Below, in pieces: positions 50,841 to 62,827 of a stretch of 64,000 nt of DNA (position 1 is the stretch's first letter; each line of letters opens with the position of its first letter). The notes under the pieces were generated by a model. It saw nothing but the letters and a program-made list of their open reading frames with translations, was not told the origin of the DNA and did no database searches. Source of the stretch: Coriaria nepalensis (lineage: Eukaryota > Streptophyta > Magnoliopsida > Cucurbitales > Coriariaceae); assembly GCA_027186245.1 (NCBI GenBank), contig CP114497.1, positions 689,501-753,500 on the forward strand, in the 5' to 3' direction. The position numbers and the translations under genes are program-made.

Positions 50841-51829
50841 GCCTGCCTCCAACGAGGTCTTCTCTCCACTGTGTAGTGTAGGGGGGAAATGGAAAATATG
50901 GAATTATAATTTATTCTTCTTCTTTTTGTATTTTCAATTTTGGATGGCTTTTGAAAAGACGAAAACACCCCTCGGCCTCAGAGAGATTGATGATACTCGA
51001 GTAGGAGGAACAATGAAATATTCCTAACACGATAAGTTTGGGGTAACCGACTGACCGTTATTAGTCTCGCCTTCAATTTTAATTGAGGAAAGATGAAATA
51101 AAAATGAGATATTTTAATATATAAAAAATTATATATATTATTATTAAAATAGATAAAATATAAATATAAATATATTTTAATTAAAATTAAAATTATTAAA
51201 CTCTACTTAATTATTATCTTATCTATATACTTAACAACTAATTTGATTAAAAAATTTATGTCGAACTGATTTTCTTTTTCCTTATTTGATTTGTAATCTA
51301 TCTTAAATATATTAACAAAACATATTATTAACTTTATAGGATTAATTAATAATTAATAATTTTTAAAATAATTATAAATATTTATTAATTAAAAAGAAAA
51401 GGAGAAAATATCAAAATGGCAAACTGGTAAATTGGGGCAAGTAGAGGTTAACTATTCGAAGATAATGCGCGGATCAGAAGCTTAAAAAATACTAAAGGGA
51501 TGGAGGAGAGAGAAAGAGAGGTTTGAGGGGATCTCAGACGACATCATCATGAGGTTCTTGCATGCGTCTCGATTTTTAACCTTTTCTTTTCTATTATTAT
51601 TAATTTTTTACTAAAAAATTATATAAATAAAATATATAAAAACTATACTATAATACTATACTACAATGGGCATCACATTTAAACCGTGAAAACCATCTTT
51701 TATTTTTATGAAAATTTTTTATTTACCATTTACTATTAACCTACGTCATCATGATAGTAATAATATTTAAGTAGAAATAAATCTTTTTTTTTGGTTATAT
51801 TATATATTATATATTTATTTTATCATAAT

Positions 51830-51898
51830 TATTTTTATTTTTATTTTTATTTTTATTTTTATTTTTATTTTTATTTTTATTTTTATTTTTATTTTTAT
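51830..51898. repeat. (ATTTTT)n hexanucleotide microsatellite
   Basis: About eleven uninterrupted ATTTTT units. It is likely length-polymorphic. Confidence 0.92.
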
Positions 51899-53282
51899 AT
51901 GATGAATAAATATATTTTAAAAATTTTATATTATATAACGAATGATGATGAGATGTTAAATTGGTCCCTTAAACCATTGCAGTAATAAGCTAAAATTAAT
52001 TTGATTAATATAAAAATAAATAATAAATGCGTGTGGTAAAACAGTAAAAAGGAGGTAGGTAAAAACGAGAAATCATGATGATATATATGTATGGCCGGCC
52101 ATACATACGGGATTATGAACTCATGTCCGGTCCCATGAGAGGAGAATACAAAATAAATACATACTTGTTGTGACAACATACGACTGTGTGAGTATCCGGG
52201 CAGTGTGGGCCCCACTCAAGCTGTGGATGATAGTGGGAGAGAATTGAGAGAGAGAGAGAGAGAGAGAGGACGACAGGCATGACCTGACAAGAAATGGGGG
52301 AGGGGTCCACAATAGGTATGACTTCGAGAATGGAGGTCTGTCGAGCTGGATCGTGATGTGGCAATATATATCATCATGAGGCGGAGATACGGTTTAATCG
52401 GCGGCGTCACAGTCCCTGAGGTGGACGTTTATTATGCTTTTTTTTTTCTTTTTTTCTTTTTTAACTTCATAAATAAACAGAGTAAATTTAATATGTAGAC
52501 AGGACTAGATTACACTTTACAGTCTCTTTGATAGCCTAGTAGGAGCCTATAAAATTTGATTAGATGCGTTTAGTCGGTCTAGTTTGACGGTCCATATCGC
52601 TCTAAAACTCTTTTTAAAAGGCCCAAACGGCCCAATTTCTTTTTTGTCATTACTTCGACTACTACACAATAATTTACTACAGAAGCCTACAGGCCTTTAG
52701 GTATTCGAGTCCATCTAAGCATAAACTAAATCTGGCCCTATTTAAGAGGCCTATATATTAAAAAATCATGAATTCAACGGAACAGTTTTGACTTCTTACA
52801 CAATGCTAGGAATTGGGCATAGGTGATAGGACTGGGCTTATTAACTGTTACTAGGCCCATCAGTTTGGGAGATCGGCTAGTATCTTCATTTCTGTCTCAA
52901 TCCTTACATGGTACCGATATCGCTGAGGCCGAAACAACAACTACCCTATACTGCTTCCGGTCCTCGCCTGCCCTAATTTTTTTTTCACAATCAAGATAAC
53001 GAATTAAAATACTAAAAAATTAGGAGGGTTAAAGTTTAATTAGACGAAATTTGGGGGGAGAATTAATAAATATAAATAAATTAAACTGATGAGGAAAAAA
53101 GGCAAAAAAAAAAAGAAAAAAAAAGTTTGGATCAGATCATAGTTCTAGCGCCTCTGCCCTTCTTCAACTGCACGCAAAGTGAGAAAACTAGCGTCTCTCG
53201 AAACTGAAATGCTCTTCTTTCTCTGATTCACGGCAAAGGAGAAGAGCGATCGGCTGTGAAAGCTTGCGTCGTTAAACGGGAG

Positions 53283-53623
53283 GTTTGTTCCTTGATTCCT
53301 TGGTTTTTTTTATTTGGCATTTTCAGATTCATTTTTCTTACGGATTATGGATTCGCACTGTTTGGCGCGAAATTGATTGAAATCTGTTCATTACGAGTTT
53401 TCTTGCGTATGATTTGTATGTAATTTTATTCTGTTTAAGGATTAAATTTCATTGATCTGATCCCGTTGGGTGATAAATTATGAAATTCGAACCTAGGGTT
53501 TCATCTCACTAATCTTATCCTCATCAATCAACGTAGCTTAGCTCAAGAATTATGGATTGTGCAAATTGCAAAGGTTTGAGATAATCTGGATTTGTGAGAG
53601 ACATGTGGCTGTTTTTTTTGTAG
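53283..53623 (+). other. 5' leader intron of SEC13
   Basis: A donor AG|GTTTGT at 53283 and an acceptor after a T8 tract (TTTTTTTTGTAG|GGAG) at 53623 define a 341-bp intron between a non-coding first exon and the intronless coding exon. Leader introns of this size commonly raise expression of plant housekeeping genes. Confidence 0.7.
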
Positions 53624-53680
53624 GGAGTATTTAGAGGAACGATCAATAACAATTTCAATTGCTCGCTAGTAAGGTATAGA

Positions 53681-54586
53681 ATGCCTGCACAAAAGATTGA
53701 AACTGGTCATCAGGACATTGTCCACGATGTGGTAATGGATTATTATGGTAAGCGTTTGGCAACGGCATCATCTGACCGCACGATCAAAATAGTCGGGGTC
53801 AGCAATTCAGCCTCTCAACATCTAGCTACCTTGACCGGTCATCAAGGCCCGGTTTGGCAGGTCTCATGGGCCCACCCTAAATTTGGGTCCTTGCTTGCTT
53901 CTTGTTCGTATGATGGCCATGTCATTTTATGGAAGGAAGGAAATCCGAACGAATGGACCCAAGCCCATGTTTTTGACGACCACAAATCATCGGTCAATTC
54001 TATTGCTTGGGCTCCTCATGAACTGGGTCTATATCTAGCATGTGGTTCATCTGATGGGAACATCTCAGTCTTCACTGCTAGAGCTGATGGTGGTTGGGAT
54101 ACTTCTAGGATCGACCAAGCTCACCCAGTTGGTGTCACGTCTGTATCTTGGGCCCCATCAACTGCACCAGGTGCCCTTGTTGGGTCTGGCTTGCTCGATC
54201 CAGTTCATAAGCTCTGTTCGGGTGGTTGTGACAATACGGTTAAGGTGTGGAAGCTTAGTTCAGGTGGGTGGAGGATGGATTGCTTTCCGGCTCTTCAAAT
54301 GCATACTGATTGGGTTAGGGACGTTGCTTGGGCCCCGAATTTGGGCCTACCCAAATCAACAATTGCAAGTGCATCCCAAGATGGAAGGGTCATTATATGG
54401 ACTGTAGCCAAGGAAGGGGATCAATGGGAAGGTAAGGTATTGAATGATTTCAAAACTCCTGTATGGAGGTGTTCGTGGTCTTTGACTGGGAATATATTAG
54501 CCGTTGCTGATGGAAGCAACAATGTTACTTTGTGGAATGAAGCTGTGGATGGGGAGTGGCAACAGGTTGCGACAGTTGAGCCGTAG
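53681..54586 (+). CDS. SEC13: SEC13, COPII coat and nuclear pore WD40 protein
   Basis: Shared subunit of the COPII outer coat (with SEC31) and the nuclear pore Y-complex. One uninterrupted coding exon of 301 codons. The start MPAQKIETGHQDIVHDVVMD and six WD40 blades are visible: LATASSDRTIKI, LASCSYDGHVILWKEG, YLACGSSDGNISVF, LCSGGCDNTVKVWKL, TIASASQDGRVIIWTV and ILAVADGSNNVTLWNE. The six-blade propeller, which borrows a blade from its partner, and the length match SEC13A/B. One substitution stands out: the first blade reads IKIVGVS, where a Trp-containing or I-x-V form is usual. The preceding leader intron and GGCCCA elements fit a constitutive gene. Confidence 0.96.
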   Translation: MPAQKIETGHQDIVHDVVMDYYGKRLATASSDRTIKIVGVSNSASQHLATLTGHQGPVWQVSWAHPKFGSLLASCSYDGHVILWKEGNPNEWTQAHVFDDHKSSVNSIAWAPHELGLYLACGSSDGNISVFTARADGGWDTSRIDQAHPVGVTSVSWAPSTAPGALVGSGLLDPVHKLCSGGCDNTVKVWKLSSGGWRMDCFPALQMHTDWVRDVAWAPNLGLPKSTIASASQDGRVIIWTVAKEGDQWEGKVLNDFKTPVWRCSWSLTGNILAVADGSNNVTLWNEAVDGEWQQVATVEP

Positions 54587-56119
54587 ATTTGATCCAGGAG
54601 ATTCTCTTTTTTACATCTTCTTCAGAGACTAAATTAGGATTACTTCGTCTAATTAGATTACTGCTTGTGCGTAGGAATGAATATCAGTACCTATGTTTGA
54701 AAACCGGCTATTATTCTATATAAAACTCGATCTCCTTTAACCAGGATGAGCATGATTTCTGTGAGCTTTGTGGGAAAATAGTTTTGCATTATCAGTAACT
54801 TGCAGGTGTTTGACATGATTTGAATTGTTTTAACTCTTGAGTCTTGACAATGGTGATGATTCACCTGTAGTGGATGTACATTATCGCTGCATCATCTCCT
54901 TCACTGAATTCTACTTACCATTCTTCACTCAAATCGTGTCACGTATGCTTATATTCTTGTAATGATTTTAGTTATAGAGTCCATGAGTTGTAATGATACG
55001 AGAATTTCGCGTCATTGTGATTAGATCGTTTATAGATTCCTCAGTCCTGACAACACCATTATAAGTGACAGATAAACCCCAAACCAGTGTTAATAATTGG
55101 TGAGGATATTTCGTCAGACTTCCAACAGACTGAAGCCACGTCAAAGACAACCATCACCATCCGATCATCGATACTAAAGGTTAAGGCTTTGGCCTCTGAT
55201 GAGAAGAAAGTCTGTCACATGCTTGCTGACACCTCTCCACTTTGTCACGTGCATTTTGTATCTCCTCCCACCCCTTTCTTAGAAAGCAACATTTTTTAAC
55301 ATATCAATAAACAAACCTTAGCATTTAAAAAAAAATAAAATATTAACTATTAAAATTCATTACAAAACATTTCATCTTCTTACCACTCCAATTTTCTCAC
55401 TTACAGTTAATTTAGATACGTGCTTAGCGACAATCAAACAGGCAATGATTAGCATTACTAATTATCAATTAACCCTAAAAGTAATTTTAGATACGTAGAT
55501 TTGTCTTGTGGTCGTTAAGTTGATTAAAGTTGAGCTGTAACTATGATGCGTTAACGTGGCTGGGAATATCATAACAGGTAGTGATGGGCCAGTAAGGTAA
55601 GAAAACTACAATTAACTTAAAACAATAAAATAAAAATTTATTTAAAAAATATATATTAATTCTTGTACCGAGTTTCATGTATTATTTTTATAATTTTATA
55701 AATAAAATTTTATTATTTATATTTAATTTTATTAAATAATATTTAATATGAGAGTAGTAGTATATAAAAATTTAGTTCCTATTTACTTAGGTATTTTAAA
55801 ATATATTTTTGTGCGAAAAAAACGAAGAAATTTACAAAGTCACAATGTTTAACGTCGACTTTACAGAAATTTACAAGTCGACAAGTCGTCCTAATTATTT
55901 TTATATTCACCTCACTCCGTAGTGCATGCAGAAAGATGCTCCATACTTTTTTGGGATTTCCACTTCTACCCCTCATCTTGCTCCTCAAAACCCCCCCTCA
56001 TTTCCTCCCCCCTCCTTCCAGTCATCTATCTCTCTTGCAAATTCTCTCTTCAAACTTACTCACTGGTATTTTATATAGTCTGTACCACTCTATACACCTA
56101 GTAATTTACTCTTGTGGTA
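54587..56119. other. SEC13 3' region, spacer and GATA gene promoter
   Basis: The first 200-300 bases are SEC13 3' untranslated sequence. The remainder is AT-rich, with no gene. TTTATATAG at about 56070 is a possible TATA element for the GATA gene, 45 bases before its start codon, so a start further upstream may also exist. Confidence 0.45.
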
Positions 56120-57222
56120 ATGGAGGTGCCGGAATATTTTGTCTGCAGCTACCTCGGCGCAGGAGCTGGCGGATTGTCGCCGGTAAAGCAAGAGTCAATC
56201 GAGCAATTCACCGTCGACGACTTGTTGGACTTCTCCAACGAAGATGTTTTGATGACCGACGGTTTCCTCGAGAATGTCGCCGGGAATTCCATTGATTCGT
56301 CGACAGTCACCGTGGTCGACAGCTGCAATTCATCGGTCTCTGGTAGCGACAACAATTTCTCTGTCCACCTCGGCTCCCGGAGCTTCGCCGACTCTCAATT
56401 CTCCGGCCAATTATTCGCACCGGTTATTTCCAGTTTCTTAACTTTCAATGACATGTAATTTGGAGAAGATTTTGAAATTTTGAAAATTCTGAGTCGCTGA
56501 TTTTTATTTACTTTGATTTCTCACAGCACGTCGATTTAGCTGAGCTCGAATGGCTCTCGAATTTCGTAGAAGATTCATTCACAGCTGAAGAGAAAGATCT
56601 CCAAGCGCTTCACTTCCTCTCAGGCGGCTGCGCCACCACAAAACCCCAGCCCTCCGAGACGTCTTCCTCCTCTGAAACGCTCCAATCTCTCCCTCCCGAG
56701 GCCTCTAAAAACGCACCGTTCATACCATCCGAAACTCCTCTTCCCGGCAAAGCACGCAGCAAACGCACTCGCGTGGCAGCCTGCGATTGGTCAAAGCGCC
56801 TCCTGCATCTTTTCACTCCTACGGCTACGGATCCCAAACTTCCAAAAACGGTGACATTCAGGAAGAGGGAAGGCAGTTCGAATTCGGACTCTTCGGGCCG
56901 GAAGTGCCTACACTGTGCTTCAGAGAAGACGCCGCAGTGGCGGACTGGGCCCATGGGCCCCAAGACCTTATGCAATGCTTGTGGGGTCCGATACAAATCG
57001 GGCCGGTTGGTACCCGAATACCGTCCAGCTTCGAGCCCGACGTTTGTGTCAGCAAAGCACTCCAATTCGCATAGAAAGGTCTTAGAGCTGCGGAGGCAAA
57101 AGGAAGTCAAAGTTCAGCAAAATCACCAGTATCAAAGTCCAAGCTCAATTTTCGCCGTATCCAAAGGCTCTGATGAATTCTTGATTCATCATCAAGGGTC
57201 CAATTTCAGGCATATGATATGA
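56120..57222 (+). CDS. GATA zinc-finger transcription factor, subfamily I (GATA9/12-like)
   Basis: Nuclear DNA-binding protein for WGATAR sites, of the light/growth-related plant subfamily I. Exons are 56120-56422 and 56527-57222, 332 aa. The start chosen is the ATG at 56120 ([13 protein letters not shown]); no better ATG lies upstream in frame. N-terminal acidic motifs are [16 protein letters not shown] and, at the start of exon 2, [18 protein letters not shown], both diagnostic of subfamily I. The basic RSKRTR precedes a single finger [33 protein letters not shown], spaced CX2CX18CX2C, followed by [11 protein letters not shown]. Assignment among GATA9, GATA12 and GATA5-7 is uncertain. The coding sequence is GC-rich relative to its flanks. 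Confidence 0.94.
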
Positions 57223-59506
57223 TCATCGTACGTAAAAGCGAGAGTTAATGCTAGATTAAGAAGTTAATTAATCAATATTTGATCAAGCTTAGCACACTAA
57301 TCTGACTTTCAAAAAACGAAAAAAGAAAAAAAGCTTGATTTTTTTTAGTGTACCATTTTTCTGTTGATGATTTAAAAAGAAATCACAATATTTTTTTTCT
57401 TAATTAACAATCCAACAATAAATTAATCCAAATTAATCTAACATATTCCTAAATTAATCTAAATTAACGTTCACATTTTCTAAAACTGACTGATGCTACA
57501 TGTTTCTCTCCAAATAAATAAAAAAATTATATTTACGAGCTACCAAGAACAAGGACCAGATTTCAAAGTTGCCTGGAATTACAGAACATTAAGCGACGTA
57601 GCTTTTAAGGTATCATAGATAGATAATTTGCATGGGATTCAGTGCTATAGTTTATGCATCCATCGTCTTCTTCACGTATCCTTTAAAGGAAAAACACTAA
57701 AACTTATAAATATCAGTGAAACTGAAAGACACTAATGTGATGGCGATGAATGATATTCATGATCATGATCATCTTATTAACTCACTGTCCTCTTGAATCC
57801 AGACTGGGGTCCATGCCTATCTTGTAAAAATATCAATTTGATTCACTTACTTGATAGCTTCAGCTGCACCTGGTCAATCTCGGTCAAATGAAAACGAACT
57901 GTTGAGATTACTCGGTTGTAACTTGGTACGTGAAAAGTACAGTGTACGTACGTAGGTTATTAGTATCACATTTACATTAACGTGCATGTTGAATATATAT
58001 AATGAGGAAAATGAAGAGATGAGACATGTATGAGTGCATGCATGTGGGATTATGAATACTCGCACATGGTTGCTCTACGTGACGTGCATGACTACAAAAA
58101 TCAAAGCCACTGCAGTCTGCAGCTGGTTGGTTCTGGTGATAATATAAATATCCAAAACTTTTTTTTTTTTTTTCCAAATTTAGAGATAGTATAGTGCATG
58201 CATGGGTTTGCTGGCCCTTTGTCTGTGGATCTTTCCATGTTATTCTACACATTATATGATTCTTGTCCCCTCTTCCTCATCCCTTCTTTTCCTCTTTTCT
58301 GTACTTTCCATGACTCCATGTTGGCTACGTAGCTACTAGTAATTAGTTTACAGTATCCTATGAAATGCTTGCAAGATAAGAAAGCATAAAAGATTACGTG
58401 AATTTGAAATGGCGTTGAGTAGCCCATAGAATTAAGGTTACATTGTAAGAAACATATATAGGTACATGAGCTACTTATTATGGTTATATAGAACACTTGT
58501 GTCGCGTATACTCTAATTATGTATTAAACCTAATTTTAATATCATATAGGTATTAAATTTTTACTTCAAAATTAATTAATATTTATCTTTTTATATATTA
58601 AATTTCTAAGACCGTGAGAAGATAATGGTCCTGATTCTTACTCTCTAACCTTGTTTGAATGTACTTAGGTTACTTTGAAGGAGTGGTTGAACTTAACGTC
58701 TGACAAAATTGACATCTTTTCACATATCAGAGTGTTATAAGAAAAGAGACAGATCACAGTGTGAGAGAAAGAGAAAGGGCACTAGTTTAGTGACAAAGAG
58801 ATGTATGAGAGCAAGTGCGTGGGGCTGGTCAAACAAATGGGCCAAATATAATAAGACGTGAGTAGCTGAGCTTAAGCTTGACTGGAACCACCACGCATGC
58901 ATGCATCTTGGTCAAGAAGATAGTTACCTAAGCATTAGCTATATCTCTAGGCACATGGCTAGTCAAAAGGTAATTTTATTCTTCTTAAGCATAATATTTT
59001 GATCAAAATGATTGCCCCTTAGTTTCTTATTTCTGTCTCTTGGACTCGGCTTCCCCAGTCAGCCCATATCTTTAGGCTAAAGATTGGGTTTCTGGGTTAC
59101 ATGTAGTTATATCAATTATCACTACTATTCATTGGTTCAATTTCTTGGCCCAAAATCAAGTTAGCACACGTGATCTAAGGATTGTAACTTCACGGTTGAA
59201 AGTTTTGCCAAAATTGACAGCTAATTTCAAGTTGGAAAAACTCTATATAATACAGCACGGGATGTGAATGAAGAAGAAGTTACAGTTTCTGTACTTTGAA
59301 CTATAACCTCAAGTTTGATACTTTTTTGAGGTCAGACCAATCCGTGAGTGCAATAAAAACAGATGACCAATCGGCAACGGTCCGATCTCTTTATATAGTA
59401 GTTCGTGTGGATTGTGATTGAATGAAAACAATAGTAAGTATAAGAAGTATTGTGTGCTTGCTGCTGCTAACTTTTTAATAGGCTGAAAGTTTGTACTAGT
59501 AAGAAA
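57223..59506. other. Gene-poor spacer with the promoter of the 130-aa protein gene
   Basis: No coding sequence is supported in 2.3 kb. CATGCATG (RY-type) elements occur near 58036, 58198 and 58896, and TTGAC/GTCAA W-box cores near 58816 and 58910. CTCTATATAATAC at 59241-59253 is a good TATA box for the next gene. Confidence 0.5.
59244..59250 (+). promoter_or_regulatory. TATA box of the 130-aa protein gene
   Basis: TATATAA, 257 bases before the start codon at 59507. It implies a leader of about 230 bases. Confidence 0.5.
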
Positions 59507-60075
59507 ATGGCTAATACCCTCTGCACCATTGAAATGGAACCTAGGACCTTGAACCAAGGTCAGCTCAACAATGCTCGGGTACTAACTAATCACCCTTTTG
59601 CTTGCTTTACTTGCTGATTAGTTTTCACTACCTTTCTTGCATTAACTTTTATCTAACTGATGCTTTGATTGATGCAGGAAGTTGCTGCCGGCGTTGTCCA
59701 CAAAATGGAGCCGGAAGAAGCTTCCATTGTATTCATCGAGGTGCATACATACATACATACATATATACAGACATGTCTTTTTAAGATTTTCTCCTGGCTA
59801 ACACGTGATATATGCAGGGGCTAAGACCGGTTGTTCCATTACAAGAGATGATAGTAATGGAAGAGAAGATTGTGGAAGAAGAAGAAGAACTAGTAGTTGT
59901 GCTAGAACGACAGGACATAGTAGTGGAGAAAGTTGATCGTAAAGACCAGATTGAAATCAGACCGGCATGTCGATGCTTGTGTGGGACAACCTTAGCTAAC
60001 AACGTAGGAGTAGAATCCCATTCACCGCCTGATCAAGTGAGCCTTATTAGGGAGCCCCTCTCTGCTCCTTTTTGA
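59507..60075 (+). CDS. Small plant protein of unknown function (130 aa)
   Basis: Three exons with clean GT-AG junctions in phase 0: 59507-59578, 59678-59740 and 59818-60075, 24+21+85 codons. The protein starts MANTLCTIEMEPRTLNQGQL and continues AREVAAGVVHKMEPEEASIV and FIEGLRPVVPLQEM. A strongly acidic stretch (EEKIVEEEEELVVVLERQD) follows, then a Cys-containing CRCLCG. It ends SLIREPLSAPF. I recall similar short proteins in other eudicots but no function. It has no signal peptide or membrane segment, and the acidic central part is probably helical. Phase-0 introns between short conserved blocks, a TATA box upstream and the conserved C-terminal peptide support a real gene. Confidence 0.75.
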
Positions 60076-60708
60076 TTTTCTAACTTACTTTGCTGGGCCC
60101 ATAATCCATCTCCTGGTGGGCAATCCGAACTGGGCCATTCAGACTCGTGAGACGGGCTAGACGAGCCTGGATTTTATGAGCCGACACCTACCCAGTTGTC
60201 CGATCCATCGATCCTTTGTCACGGGGATGATGGGACTAGATAATGGGATTAAAGTAATAAGAAAAAAGAAATTCAATTATTCACTGTCGAGTCACGGGTA
60301 CTAGCAGTAGCAGACTGCAGACTACTCCTCTTGTTGCCACGTGTTGAGCTCCCATGCTCTACAGTACACAATTCACCGTCTCTCAAATCTCATTGGGCCA
60401 ATGCATCATTTGGTCAAACTATATTGGCCTTCGTCACTACATTTTTATCTTAAGATTTTAGTAAACTTATTATATATTTTTTTTTATATTTATAATTTAT
60501 TAATTTTATATATAATTTAAAATTTTGTGGAACATCATAAACCACCTCGTTCTAAAAAGTATTCTTACAACGTGGAATTAAGAAAAAAAAAATTTTGAAA
60601 GTCCACTCTGAGAATTGAAAAACTCTTCGAGAGAGGTTTGAGAGAGAGAGAGAGAGAGAGGGAGAGAGGGAGGAAGGAGAGGAAGGTTAAGTGGAGAAGA
60701 TTTCGGAG
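60076..60708. other. Spacer and leader of the CASP-like gene
   Basis: GGGCCC/TGGGCC elements occur near 60094-60125, and a CACGTG G-box (GCCACGTGTTG) near 60338. A GA microsatellite (about 60640-60670) forms the leader of the next gene. Confidence 0.5.
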
Positions 60709-62124
60709 ATGGTGAGTGGTAACAAAATGCTGCCGGTGCCTGAAGTGGGGCTGGAGCTGCCGGAGACGACGAAGGTAGCGGCGGCGAGTACCGAGACTGG
60801 CACGATCAGTGGGCCACTCAACTCAGCAGGCGCGAAGTTAGGACGTCGGAGAGCTGAGTTGGCGCAGATGATGGTGAGGCTGCTTTGCGTGGGAACGTCA
60901 ATTACGGCGGTGATGATGATGGTGACAGCTAGGGAAGCTGGCACTGTCTCCTTCTACGGCTTTCAGCTCCCTATTTACTCCAAGTGGTCGTTTTCTTACT
61001 CGTTTGAGTAAGCGCTCTTTCCCGCCTCTTTGAAAGTACTCATATGCCCCCTCCTAATAGTAGTAGACTAGCTCATAACTGAACCTGTGTTTGGTTGGCG
61101 AGAAAAATCTGAAGAACGAGGGAAAATCCATTTCATATCTTTCTAATTCCAGGTTCCATTAATGAAACTTATCAACATCTTCTCGTAATGATATTTCCAG
61201 TTTTCCAGTTTTAACTCTGTGTTTTCGATGGGGTAATTAAGGTATTCTCTACAGTTCTTACATGGTTGGTTCTGTTAGCGGTGCCTTGACTTGCTGAAGT
61301 TCATGTTTAGAACGAAAACTTGTCCTTACTCGTTGACCAAACATTGGGAAAGCCTCCTTCGTGCTTTTGATTTTCCCTAGTTTTTTTCATGACATTTCAA
61401 TCAAAACAGAATCAAACCCGTGATTTCTGACTTCTTTTGCTCGTTTTGTTTCTTTCTTACCATCCTTATTCTGCATAGAATTCTATAGTAAGCCTTTTAT
61501 ATCCATGACATAGGCATTTAGAACATATTCCCTTTTACTTATTTTATAAGAATCTCATTTTTGGCAGTTTAGTAGGTGCCTCTCCGAAAAAAGTAAAGCA
61601 AAATTGTAGTTTGAATGAGCGGAAGTAGTTGAAGTTTGTGGTTTTTGGTTTGTGTGTTGATCAGGTACCTTGTCGGAGTCTCTGCAGGCGTTGCTGCTCA
61701 CTCATTGTTTCAACTACTCATTAGTGCATCGAAGCTTCTTACAAGATCTCCGATTATTAGCTCAAGAAACCATGCCTGGCTTGTTTTTGCTGCTGATCAG
61801 GTAACTAAAAAAAAAAAAAAAAAAACCCCCATATCATCTCTTGTCTTAATTTCTTGTCTAGCTAGCTTCTTTAATTTGATGGTGAAGTCATTTTTTTCTC
61901 TTCAGGCATTTGCATATGCGCTGCTGAGTGCTGGGTCAGCTGCATCCGGTGTATCGAATCTGAATCGAACAGGGATTCGACATACTACTACTCTGCCTAA
62001 TTTCTGCAAACCCTTGCATAACTTTTGTGATCATGTTGCCATTTCTATTGCTTTCACTTTCTTCAGCTGCTTCTTAGTTGCTGTCTCTGCTGTTCAGGAT
62101 GTAATTTGGCTCTCAAACAACTAA
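60709..62124 (+). CDS. CASP-like membrane protein (CASPL3A type)
   Basis: Four-span plasma-membrane protein of the CASP/MARVEL-related family. CASPs proper organise the Casparian strip, whereas roles of CASPL3 members are largely unknown. Exons are 60709-61007, 61665-61800 and 61906-62124, 217 aa. The start chosen is ATG 60709 (MVSGNKMLPVPEVG); upstream in-frame sequence has no ATG. Spans: RRAELAQMMVRLLCVGTSIT (TM1 with the family Arg), YLVGVSAGVAAHSLFQLLIS (TM2), AFAYALLSAGSAASGVSNL (TM3 region with the conserved Asp just before, AADQAFAY) and ISIAFTFFSCFLVAVSAV (TM4). The loop with FCKPLHNFCDHV has the paired cysteines typical of the family. Confidence 0.92.
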
Positions 62125-62827
62125 CTGAATTTCCTTTCCAAAGTAAAAAGATATTTTCAGTTATGTTGATATGTAAATGCCATTAAATAGTTTTTAGCTT
62201 GACGTGAACATATAAAATGTTATTATGATCTTCCAATCATCAATCTAATCTAATAAGGTTACACATGTTACGCTCGAAGCATACTCCATGGACCATAACC
62301 ATTCGAATTCGATTAGACACTCGAGTATTCCATTAAATTTCATTTCTATATTATTTTTTATAATTATATTATAGTGAGCTAAAAATATGTTATATCGGTG
62401 GTAGTTGTTTTTGACTCTCGATTAAGAATATAAGATGATGATTAAAAATAAGTTTGATAATTAAAATTTCATCTTATCTCATAATTTCTCAAATATAAAT
62501 ATAGAAAGTCATGCATTGGGCCTTCTTTTTTTTTTTTTTTTTTCCTTCTTGGAATCATTGGGCCTTAAATCGACGAAGAAAAAAGGCCTGTAATTTTCGA
62601 AAACTGACGTCTTCAGTCCATTACCGATTCGGCGTGAGAAGAGAACAATACTAAAGTGCTGCGTTTTTGGCGCGCGGAGACTGAACAACGAAGAGTGAAA
62701 CTCGTATCTTCCATTTTTTTTCTTCAAGCCTTGGAAGTTGGAAGGAGGTAAAAGGCTGGAGCTTCAATTTACAGGCTTCCATGGCGTGCTCAAATTTGAA
62801 GTCACCTTCTAATAATGTGACTCTTCC
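62125..62827. other. Spacer and 5' leader/promoter of FtsHi5
   Basis: AT-rich spacer to about 62500, then GGGCC elements (62518, 62570) and TTTTTGGCGCGCG at 62664, which fits an E2F-type site. An upstream ATG at 62781 opens a 35-codon frame ending at TAA 62886-62888. It overlaps the expected start at 62828 in another frame, so it could act as an upstream ORF. Confidence 0.45.

Larger units (their letters stand above)
50011..53282. other. HB15 5' leader/promoter, AT-rich spacer and SEC13 promoter
   Basis: Bases 50011-50880 are probably HB15 leader and promoter, with a CTT run at 50089-50118 and an A18 run near 50295. Bases 51050-52050 are AT-rich. Bases 52245-52268 carry a GA run. From 52610 to 52870 several GGCCCA/TGGGCT elements precede SEC13, whose first, non-coding exon probably starts near 53160. 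No gene in between is supported. Confidence 0.5.

Noticed and set aside
52113..52410. Four overlapping minus-strand frames over a GA run
   Set aside because: The similar Ser/Leu-rich peptides come from reading the (GA)n repeat in different frames.
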